From the NCBI GenBank assembly GCA_010015675.1, contig ML976987.1:79875-143874 (forward strand): a DNA stretch of 64,000 bases, given 5' to 3'. Each line of letters starts with the position of its first letter. Position 1 is the stretch's first letter. Of the stretch, positions 52,982-63,030 are shown one piece after another. This DNA comes from Byssothecium circinans (Eukaryota > Ascomycota > Dothideomycetes > Pleosporales > Massarinaceae). A model generated the notes under the pieces. That model was not told the origin of the DNA. It searched no databases and saw only the letters and a program-made list of their open reading frames with translations. The translations under genes were made by a program, and so were the position numbers.

Positions 52982-53252
52982 CTTAAGCGAGGCTGCAGGG
53001 CTGAGCAGACAGTCACCGGTGTGATATGCCATGCTGCAAGATAACTTCCAGCTTTGTGATCTAATAGGTAGATTTACAGGTTGCTGCAATGTCACAGCGC
53101 CAAAGTAATAAAGTTTTTCCAAGCCCCTATCACTATCACGCAGTTGGCTAATAGCATGAGCCGAACAGATCAAGCCATCTAACGCGCAATAGCGGACGTG
53201 CCGACCCCTCCAGACCGGTGACTGTCTGCTCAGCCCTGTAGCCTCGCTTAAG
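52982..53252. repeat. Small element with 39-bp terminal inverted repeats
   Basis: Arms 52982-53020 and 53214-53252 (CTTAAGCGAGGCT-CAGGGC ...) differ at one base and enclose 193 bp without coding capacity. A third, less similar copy of the arm lies near 52763-52800. It resembles a MITE; flanking target duplications are not obvious. Confidence 0.6.
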
Positions 53253-53752
53253 CAGGCAAATTTTGACTAGCGGGAGCTAAATTCGGCTCAACCAGGCCGG
53301 GGTGTCCGGAATTAATTCCAGCGGTGGGACCTAACTTATCACGGCATAGCGCGGCAGGGGGACCGTGAGAGCCGCTCGTCTCTTTGTTCCTCAAGGCATC
53401 AAGCGTATCCAAAGTTCGGCCAAGTCTGTGGCTAAGATCTTAGAAAAACCCACAAGAACACATATTCTCCATCTGTGGCCACAAGATGGAACACTACGAA
53501 GAAATCGTGCCTCACCGCTCCTTACCGGCAACGCCAACCGCCTTCAGGGTGGTGATTCCCGAGGCTAGGAGGTTCGACGACAACATCGTGTGCCGTCTGC
53601 GAGTGTCAGCCACGTTGTCTTGGCGGAGATTCAGCTAGGATTCTTGTTCCATATTATTCCGTCCCTCCATCCCTCCCCCTAAGAGCAATGCCCCCTCATT
53701 GCAAATTTCCAGGGTAGTTACAAACTTCAATCACCTTGCCTCGCAACTAGCA

Positions 53753-55501
53753 ATGACAAGCCTCACCACTTCCTGTCTCTATACGTATACAAACGTGCCC
53801 TTAGGAGAAAATAGGGATTGCACCAGGCTGCTCACGTTACATTCGGGAGAATTTGACGATACACTGTGTTGCAGCCTTCGAGCCGCGGATATCCACCATG
53901 ACAAGGATTACGAGGCGGTATCTTATACCTGGGGAGATACCCAGGACACCTCTTTAATTCTTCTAAACGACAAAAATTTCCAGGCCACTAAGAGTCTTAT
54001 TGTGGTACTTAGGCACCTCCGTTTGCCTAACAAGGATCGCGTTCTTTGGGTCGATGCAATATGTATCAATCAAGTCGACGACAACGAGAAGAGCCGGCAA
54101 GTGCAGCGAATGGGCCAGATTTATGCGAATGCCCGGGTGGTTCTAATATGGCTCGGGGAGGCGGTTTAAACTGATGGTATGAACCAAGGGGTGGACGATC
54201 CAACTACCGAAGCTAAAGACTTCATCAGAAGGCTTGCTGGGCTTTCCAACGCAGGAAGTTTGGCATGGGATAGCGTCGTGTCGCATCCTGAACAGGTGCT
54301 CGCGTCTTACGTCGGATGTGTCGGTCGGTTCTTGCAAAGCGCATGGTTCTACCGTCTATGGGTGATCCAAGAGCTGGCACTTGCGGAAGAGGTCCTTGTC
54401 ATTCGAGGCAGGATATCCATTTCCTGGGACGAACTTTCCCGAGCCATGGAAAACGTGCAAGCTATGCCGTATCCTTCTCACGGCCTCAAAATTTTGGCCA
54501 GGCACTACAAGAACAAGCTTGCGATTGCTAAGTTCTGCCGGGATATACGACACGATATGCCAGTCTGGATATTATTCGAAGCTGCAAATCTTGCAGATCG
54601 TGTCGCCGCCCTTTTACTTTTTACGAATGAATTGAGGGCGACCAATCCTAGAGATAACCTATACGCACTTCTAGGCCTCATTGGAAATCAAGACGATATC
54701 ACTGTTAAACCGAGTTTAGCTCCTAACTACCAGTTATCAGTGGAAGTCGTCCTGAAAAACCTCGCTATATACCTTCTACGCACAAGGAGGAACCTGGACA
54801 TTCTTTATGGTGTGTCGTGGACAAACGATTCTCTCCGTGAGAAGTTACCATCCTGGGTGCCTTTATGGGACGGCTCTCGAGGCCGGCACTTGCGCCGATA
54901 TTTCGATCCAATCTACACTTTGACGCACGGTCCGCCAAATCCAGCTGAATTCTCTCTCTCCGTTGACCAAGACGTCCTTCACGTCAAAGTCTATGCGATC
55001 GGCCAGATAGAATCTATCAGTATTAATTCATCTAACCCCGAAGACTTAACAACTTCGGGTAAGATCTCTCACGCAAGGTCTCTGTTTAAGTCATGGGAGA
55101 AAACTTGTATGCTAAAGTCAATAAAGATGCGGGGTTTCACGTTGGATAATATCATGCCAGTGTGGCTTGAGACGCTTTTCCATTGGAATAAGAATGGAGA
55201 CAATGCAATCGAACACGCGCTCTACCTAATTCTTATGGGTCATTCAAGCTCAACTCCCCCGGATTCATTAGATGATGGTATGGACGGTGTTCTGGGCATA
55301 TTCTGCGGACTAGAGTTAAGTCGACTAAATGGATTAGCGCCTTTTATGACCAATAATGGTTATATTGGGCTACCAGACCACCGGATCGAACTCATGAGCG
55401 GCGACTGGGTTTGTTCTTTTCAGGGATGCACGATTCCATTCATCTTGCGCGAGGCAGATATCAGCGGTCGCTTCATCCTATTGGGGCCATGCTACATGTA
55501 G
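53753..55501 (+). pseudogene. HET-6-like HET-domain protein with one internal stop
   Basis: From ATG 53753 the frame reads a HET domain (YEAVSYTWGDT, RVLWVDAICINQVDDNEK, ARVVLIWLGEAV) to a TAA at 54167-54169. It then continues in the same frame to 55501 with the rest of a typical HET-6/OR-type protein: SAWFYRLWVIQELALA, a NPRDNLYALLGL block, LDILYGVSW, LPSWVPLWD and a C-terminal GDWVCSFQGCTIPFILR / FILLGPCYM end. Total 582 codons, one nonsense codon. TAA in place of CAA is a single C-to-T change. The gene is otherwise intact, so it was lost recently, or translation is ended early to leave a HET-domain-only product of ~138 residues, or a readthrough/unmutated allele exists in other strains (inference). 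Confidence 0.85.
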
Positions 55502-55644
55502 ACGCACATGTATCATAACGATACTAATTAGCCTATAGTACCTCCATCACTCGAGCGTGAGAACTAGATTTCAATAGTTTAATAGAGGTAATATAAATGA
55601 TGTTAATTGCAGTGATTCACAAGTCACTTAATGTGAAGCTTTAG

Positions 55645-56301
55645 TATGCGGCACACTGGGCCTTGGAACACCTCCCGAATTTATCTCAAGTGATAGAGAT
55701 GAGAAAGAGGGTAATCGGGGAGGAGCATCCTTCCACGCTGGCCAGCATGGCCAACCTGGCGTCTACGTACCGGAATCAGGGCCGGTGGAAGGAGGCGGGA
55801 GAGCTAGAGGTGCAGGTGATGGAGACAAGTGTGAGGGTGCTCGGAGAGGAGCATCCCGACACGCTGACCAGCATGAATAACCTATCGTCAACGTACAAGG
55901 ATCAAGGACGGTGGAAGGAGGCCGAAGGACTAGAGGTGCAAGTGATGGAGACGAGAAATAGGGTGCTTGGGTCAGAGCATCCTTCCATGCTGACCAGTAT
56001 CGCCAACCTAGCGTCGACGCTTTGGAATCAGGGGCGGTGGAAGGAGGCCGAAGAACTAGACGTGCAAGTGATGGAGACGAGAAAGAGGGTGCTTGGGGAC
56101 GAGCATCCAGACACGCTGACCAGCATGAACAACCTCGCATTTACGTTAAAGGGCTAAGGCTGCAACGGCGAGGCTATTTCACTCATGGAAAAATGCTTCC
56201 AGCTTCGAAAACGCGTCCTTGGCCCTCAACACCCGTGGACAACATCATCGTTAAAAACTTTAAAGGAATGGCAGGTGGATAACAAGGAAATAAGCGTATA
56301 A
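55645..56301 (+). pseudogene. TPR (kinesin-light-chain type) repeat fragment
   Basis: Four tetratricopeptide repeats of 42 residues (EEHPDTLTSMNNLSSTYKDQGRWKEAE-type), nearly identical at DNA level, are followed after a TAA (56155-56157) by a typical family C-terminus, SLMEKCFQLRKRVLGPQHP, ending at 56301. A TAG lies just upstream (55642). No NB-ARC, purine-nucleoside-phosphorylase-like or HET domain is linked in frame, so this is the C-terminal fragment of a fungal NLR-like gene. It follows the HET gene by ~140 bp but in a different frame. Confidence 0.8.
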
Positions 56302-56425
56302 AAGGATTCGATTTGCATGCTATATGAGTTCTTGTTTAAAGCGGCAGGCTAGGGCTTGTGCAAATGCGGAATAGTTAAGCAGCCACGGCTAGCTCATAAG
56401 TGATATCTAATAGTAATCTAAGTAG

Positions 56426-56487
56426 TTGGTACTTATAGTTGCCACCGCTAGCAGGGAGGACGGCCGACCCGCACCGGCACAGACCTT
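56426..56487 (+). repeat. Third copy of the cassette terminal repeat
   Basis: GTTGCCACCGCTAGCAGGGA through GCCGACCCGCACCGGC to GACCTT, in the same orientation as 52218-52319. It lies at the right end of the HET/TPR group. Confidence 0.65.
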
Positions 56488-59130
56488 GTCTGGGGGGCGT
56501 TGAAGTTGTGTTGGTGTAGAGGAGGAAGAGGTTAAGATAGACCTTAGATATTGCCACTTCTAGTGTAGACTAAGGTTCACTTAGCAAGTCTAATCATGTA
56601 ATCAATTACCAGGTCTCTACACTAGAAACAAGCGCTGAGCCATTTAGTTCTCACCACTGCTCCGAATCTCAGGCCGGATTTAGTATTATTACGAGTGGCT
56701 TGCATGCTCGCACAGCCACAGATTCCTTACAATACGATACTAGCGGGTGCATGAGGTAAGATGCGGGGCCAACTCTCATTAGGCTAGATTAGTAGCTCGC
56801 TCCCGCTAGAAGTACTAATCAAGAAGGTGTCGCTGCATGAAATTGCGCCCTGCATCGCGCATAGGGCTAGTAATGACTTGCTGACCTATAAGAGAGGTTC
56901 TACGTCTTAGATAAGGTCATTTTATAAAAATTTAGAGTAATAAAGACTTAAGCTTAGTACTATAGGAAAAGGAGTCTATTATACTAGAAAGGGAGGCGTT
57001 ATATAAAGCAGGCTTTCAGATAATAACATAAACGTAATTTTTTTAGAGGAGTAGATTATAGATATTAAGAATTAGCTATAACGTAAAGCACTATTGAGAC
57101 GGCTACACTATTAAGATAGCCACTTTTTCTTAGTAATACTAATACTACACTTATCACGAAATGCCTTAACCAACAAACGCGTTACTTATTTAACAAGAAG
57201 GTAGGATTAAGCTTACCCTTCAAGCTTACCATTTAGGCTAATTCAAAAGCCTCTAACGCACTACTAAGGCTTTTAACGTTTGTTATTAGAGCCTCTCTAA
57301 CTGTATTAACAGAATCACCTTTTAACTAAATACAGTTCTAAACCATTCAAAACTGTCCCCGACCGAAGAGGACACGCTTGTCTGATATATCCTTAACCTT
57401 GATTCGCGAGGATTTGCGCCTATACTAGGCGAAGTGTCAGATATAGCGAATAAACTACTACGCGAGTGGGGTGGTAAGCTAGTAGGCCTTAACTAGGCTA
57501 AATAGTTTATAAACTATTTAGAACTATTATAAATAGCCTAGAACTATTTAAAGGACTATTAGAGAGTATTATAAGAAGATCTAGAGGTAATTACTAGGTA
57601 GTTTAAACTTATAGAGGATACTAAAGCTAAGTATAGTATACATGATAATAATATATACAACTTTAATAAGACTAGCTTTTAGATAGGTATTATTAGCTCT
57701 ATGAAAGTGGTTACTAGCTTAGAGAAGCAAGCAAGGCCTACAATAGTTTAGCCAGGCGATAAAGAGTAGGTGATAGATATCTAGAGTATATATTTAAATA
57801 GTATATTTACTCTACTATTTATTATATATAAAGGACGCGTCTATATCTCTTTGTAGTACTAGAAAGCTAATATACTACGCAATTAGAAGCTCTTAGTCTT
57901 AGAGAATAGATAGATAACTAATAAGCTTAGTCTCGCATAGTTAAAGCACTTTAACGCGTATATAAAGGCGAGAACTGTTAGCGTCTATTAGTTGCTAATT
58001 TTGGATAGCCACAAAAGCTACCTAAATTAAGATTTTAAGGATTATTATTAAGATAATAAGATCCTTACACTCTATATACTACTATACTTGTCATATATCC
58101 TCCAGCCGCTTGATGTGGTGTTATTCTCGCCGCTTAAGCGTAAGTACTCTAAGATTGTTTAGGGCTTAGCGCAATAGCGCGTCTTTTATATTAATAAGGA
58201 AGTGTTCCTACCAGCCTTTAAAGACGCGTTTTTAGGCGTATTTATAGTTTAGAACTATTAAAAGGCCTTTAAGGCAATAGGGCTAGTCCCTCTAAATGCG
58301 CAGGTGGTGCTTAATTATCTTAATATACATATACGTACCCTACTAGGACCCCTACTACTAGAGACGCCGTAGCAATTAAGAATACTAAGTAATACACGCA
58401 AATTTAGCTTATAGTTAAAGCTAGTACGTGATTCTATTACTTAGTCACTATAGATAGCTTAGGGTAGGCTTTTATAGCTTATTAAAGGCGCTAAGTTAAT
58501 GCTGCATAGTAGCGCGCTAATAAAGGCGCGCATTAAAGAGCTTAAATAGTAACTTGTAGTAGTAACTAAGCAAAAAACACACAAGTGTAAGTATCTTTAG
58601 AAGGGTAGCACTATAGAGTATAGTCCTATAGTAGACTAGAATAGTTCTAAACTATTAGGAACTATTTAGAACTATAAGAGGGTAAGGGTAGAGAGTAAAT
58701 ATAAAGTATAATAACTAGGTATTCGCTACTACGGTAACTGCGGTAAGGCTAGGCATAACGCGAGAATATATTAAGTAGATAAAGAGGGTTCTTCTAAGTT
58801 AGAGGCTAGTACTTAGTTTATTATATTAAGTAGTAATACAGACAATAATAATAATAAAGTTAAGTAAGTTAGTGTTGCTAAGGAAAAGTAGCTGTCTTAA
58901 TAGTATAGCCATCTTAATAGTATAGCTATCTTAATAGTATAGCTATCTTAATAGTGCTTTATATTAGAGCATTATTTCTACTAAAATATAATAATATTTA
59001 TTATACGCATAGCCTCTCCTATTACTAAAAGTTAAAGTACCCCTTATTTTTCTTAGTATATAGTATTTCTTACTAAGTAGTAAGGGATATTATTATAGAG
59101 CTTCTACTAAAGCTTTAAGAGTTCTTCCTT
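56488..59130. mobile_element. RIP-degraded transposon remnant, right copy, carrying a nested insertion
   Basis: Segments 56.57-57.08 and 58.97-59.1 kb together align (inverted) with the left copy at 47.77-48.4 kb. They are interrupted exactly at a TA by the pogo element 57081-58964. A 12-bp inverted pair TTCTAGTGTAGA / TCTACACTAGAA sits at 56558-56569 and 56616-56627. Confidence 0.6.
57081..58964 (+). mobile_element. Nested pogo/Fot1-like element, heavily RIP-mutated
   Basis: It is 1,884 bp between TA duplications (57079-57080, 58965-58966). Ends are inverted: A-GTAAAGCACTATT-AGA at the left and its mirror at the right. Read in one plus-strand frame with many TAA/TAG codons, the inside shows a DDE-1 core (LDSHKSYLN near 58005, LQPLDVVLFSPLKRKYSKIV near 58105) and a C-terminal zinc-knuckle-like YYGNCGKARHNAR near 58735, as in Fot1/Tan1-type transposases. 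It is inactive. The right terminal region contains tandem copies of an ATAGCTATCTTAATAGT-type unit. Confidence 0.85.
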
Positions 59131-59458
59131 AGTTACTAGAGGAATAAGCTATAGGGTCTTAAAGTAGCTATCCCTAGGGATAGAGATAGCTAAAGGATTC
59201 TTTATATTAAAAGGGGAAGCTATAGTATAGATAAAAAAGGAAAGAAGATAGGTAAGAGCTTAAATTTATACCTAGTATGTAACCTTAACTAAGTAAGCAT
59301 ATAAAAAGCATAGCTAGCATATAAAAAGCATAGTAAGTATATAAAAAGCATATGCATAAAGGATTCATCCTATATAAAATAAGTAGATATTAGTAATAAC
59401 TATGTTATAAACAGAAAAGATATAGGGTATCTAGAGCTAGACAATGCAGCGCAAGAAG

Positions 59459-59798
59459 TGTTAAGCCTAAGGAACAGCGATACAATAATGCGTGGGGCAG
59501 GTTTACGTTAGCAGGTTAGGTAACGTGCTTAGTATGCTACGTGCTAAGAGGACGTAGCAGACGTAGTAGGACATAGTAAAGGAATAGAATAAGTAATATA
59601 AAGACTAGATAGATTTCCTTTATCTTTTAGATTCTAATTCTTTATAGTTAACTCTCTATAGTTTATCTCTTACCTAGATTGATACTTAGTTATTCTATAG
59701 TTTATTATAGAATTAGTTACTTTAGTATATTTACCTCTTAAACTACTAAAGCCTACTACTTAATGTATATACCTTACACTAACTAACCTCCCCTAACA
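59459..59798 (+). repeat. 5' LTR, about 340 bp
   Basis: It begins TGTTA and ends TAACA, directly upstream of the gag-type region and in the same orientation. No second copy is found in the window, so the element is 3'-truncated. Confidence 0.55.
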
Positions 59799-61960
59799 TA
59801 GATTAGGATCTAGTAAGTATACCCCTTAGTAACACTTTAACTACCTACAGGTTTAAGAACCTAAACGTATGATATAGCAGCTCCTGCTACCATACGTGCT
59901 GCTAGTAGTAGTATCGGTACACCTACTTTAAGTCTAGTATTAGTGATAGCTAATTAGGCTAACCAGATACAGCAATAGGCTAAATAGATTGATAGGTTAA
60001 TGCAGGCAATTGCTTAACTCTAGGCTAAGGATACTGTACCCTATAGAAAGATCGCAGCGCTAGAGAAGTATAATAAAGGATAAGATAGCTTAAAGCTATT
60101 CCTTACTAATATAGATTTGTACTATTAGTTTAACTCTATAATAGGGGACTAAGATAAGATCCTCGCGGCTAGTATACACCTAAAGGATAGGGCAGCTACT
60201 TAGATATAACTCTTTATAGATAACTATCTTATGAATAAGATAAAGTATTATAAAGACGACACGAAGGCTATCTTTAAGAGCTAGACAGCGTTTAAAGAAG
60301 AGATTTAGAAGGTGTTTAGTAAACTTAACAAGGAGACCTAGGTAGAGTAAAAGATATCTTAGATCTAGCAAGAGAAGTTAGTCATAAAGTATGTAATAGA
60401 GTTTAAGTAGCTATAGTTAAAGATTAATTAGGATAATACGCTATTACGCATAGCCTTCTATAACGGCCTAAAGGAGTTAGTCAAGGATAGGATAATCTAT
60501 TATAATAAGCCAGAAAATCTATAGGATATGATTGACCTAGCTACCTAAATTAATAACTACCTCTACAAATAAGCACTATAAAAGAAATAATAGGATATAA
60601 TAATTATTCCTAACTCTAGAAGATATAGAAAACTAAAGATACTATAATATAACCGCGATAGCGATGTAGTGATAACAGACAAAATCTAATAAAAAAAGTA
60701 ATTTAATAAGGGTAAGGAAAGGTAGCTAGACGGCCTAACCTATGAATAACGCTAAAAATACTTTAAAAAGAAGGCATGCCTCTAATATAGTAAAGCAGGA
60801 TACTTCCGTAGAGACTACCTAAAGAACTAAAGACAAGCTAGTAAGCTTAAGGTAATCAAGATAGAAATAGTTAAGTTCAAGGTAATAGGGCCTAAGGAAG
60901 ATGAACTAGAGGAGCCATAATAGTAGCCTACTCCTTGCCTACCTCTAGAGTAGGATTAGATAATAGAATCATCTAACTATAATAATATAGAAACTATCTT
61001 AGCCTAAACGATAAGCTCTAATATTAAGTATAAAATAACCTACCCTTTAAACTAGATAGACGACTATAAGGTCCTTTAATAGCTTAAAGACGATCTATGC
61101 TAGATATATAGAGATAATATATATAAAGGAGAAGTATACACCTAAGATACACTAGTGCGCAGGGGACATGCTAACGAAGCAGTAGCAGTAGTAATAAAGA
61201 AATAAGGCCCGCAGACTAAAGTATAGCAAATCAAGGTTAATAACAAACATAAAGAAGTTAATTAGTATAACTGCATAAGGGAACACTATATTTCTTACTT
61301 ATAGGAGAGGCAGAGCGTGTAATATACGTCTAGAAGAGCCTCTTACGCCCTTCTCCTAGAGAAAGATTATATAGAAGATAACTACTATATATACTACTTT
61401 AAGTATTAGCAATACTAATATAAATAACTAGGGTAGAGTAAGCACTATAATACGCACTACTAGATACACTAGCTAAGTAAGCACGTTGTAGGATACTAGC
61501 TAGCTAGTCGAATAGATGGTAAAATAGTAGTATACAAGAATAATATATGTTTATACTATTACCCTATAGGATATCCTTGAGATAAAGGACATAAGGAGCT
61601 TAATTAGAACTAGTGTAATATACTACTAGAATATATATTCTATCTCCTCCTAAAGGAAGAGGCAGCATAGGCTAGGTATAGAGCTAGCTATAAGTTATTA
61701 CTCCCTTTAGAGTACTTAGCAGACGTATATAAATACTATAAATTCCTAATACTTCCTAACAAAACTAAGGAAGACGCTTTTAAACAAAAACAAGCACTCG
61801 CACGACAAGTATAGCGGACGTTGCTAGAAACGCAATACTAGCTACGAGGCTATCTAGAGTTATTAAGGTCTAGGAGGCTTATTACTAGAGATAGCTTGAA
61901 GAGCTTTTAGGTGATAAGGGATGCTTAGGTTCTAGAGCTTAGTTGGTTCTCTTAAAGAGA
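59459..61960 (+). mobile_element. Gag-type LTR retroelement remnant without recognisable pol
   Basis: After the LTR a single reading frame can be followed from about 59950 to a stop near 61955 (about 660 codons). It has several dozen TAA/TAG codons, one TGA and no frameshift. Its first half reads as a Ty3/gypsy-type gag: LKLFLTNIDLYY, HLKDRAAT, a VFSKLNKET block and KELVKDRIIYYNKPENL. A CCHC knuckle near 60772 has decayed to C-Y-Y-Y. The second half (61.0-61.95 kb) has no protease, reverse transcriptase or integrase motif that I recognise, so this looks like a non-autonomous gag-plus-unknown element. Confidence 0.6.
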
Positions 61961-62440
61961 TATCAATTCATGATACACAGTAGTACTCTGATAGTATGTT
62001 ATAATGTTTATCTAAAGGGCGTACACTTAGTAAACTTAGGTAAGCTTGCAATCATAAAGTATAAGATACTGAATAGATTGTAATCCTAAGAAGAGGTTAA
62101 ACATAATTTCTATAATATAGGAATTAAGCTCGTCTATATACTAGAGTGCTTAGTTGTGCTTAGTTGTACTTAGTTACTAAGTAGCACTAATTACTACTAA
62201 TTACTGTAAGATGCTTACCATAGTTAGTACCGCTAAGGTTTACTAATTACTAAGCAGGTCACATGACTCTTTCCTTACTTAGCTAGTTTATAAAGGCTGC
62301 CGCTGTGGTTCGTTGCGAACTACCTTAAATGCTTTAGTAAGGCAGATCATAATACTATCCCCCCTTCCTCTATAACTCATCTCTAAGTTAGGTGACTATT
62401 ACCTAGCTTAGTTTATAACTAAGTTTTCCTTACATTATAA
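61961..62440. other. AT-rich DNA, possible LTR or promoter
   Basis: No coding signal. TTTATAAAGGC near 62290 could be a TATA box of an LTR belonging to the elements to the right. Confidence 0.3.
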
Positions 62441-63030
62441 ATGTCATTAGCTACCTGCTCTTTAACTATGCCTAAACTACCTATCCTGTCTAGTACTGTT
62501 CATCACTACCGCCTCTATAAATTCATTAATTCCTTTAGAGAGACTATAGTTAAGAAGTGTTTAGCTTATAAAAAGTATAACTACGTATGTAAGGTTCACG
62601 TTTATTCTAGAAAGTGCAGTGAGTGCCTACGTTATAGCTAGCGTTGCAATGTTCGGGTATTAGAGTTAGAATTTAAGCGGTTGCTATCGTAGAAGGAGGA
62701 ATTATGAATAAAGTTAAAAGAAACTCATGCTACGCAAGACGTTGCGATGAAGGCCTATAAGAAGGCGTTAGAGGAGCTACGCATCACGCGTGCTTATAAA
62801 AAAAGGTTACGTCTGTAGATAGATCTTCTAGATTATCATGCAGAAAAAGTAATTACTATAGAAGAGTAAGAAATTAAGGATATAGAAGCTAGTAAAGTCT
62901 TTAAGTCTTCTACTAAAGTCTCTATTAGCCCTACGCTAAGTCCTTAGACCTAGGGTGCCTTTAAAGGTCTTCCTACTAATTTTTAGGATGCTGCTATTAA
63001 TAATAGCTAGCAAGTAATTATTAGCAGTTT
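62441..63030 (+). pseudogene. Retroelement-associated ORF with CxxC and coiled-coil, RIP-mutated
   Basis: From ATG 62441 (or the in-frame ATG at 62468) the frame is open to 62641, then continues in frame past several TAG/TAA codons to about 63030. A short basic region contains CLAYKKYNYVCKVH and KCSECLRYS, which looks like a decayed Cys-rich (C6-like) knuckle, followed by a long Lys/Glu-rich coiled-coil (LKETHATQDVAMKAYKKALEELR). It is convergent with the chromovirus pol on the minus strand. It may be an additional ORF of that element or a separate element. Confidence 0.45.
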
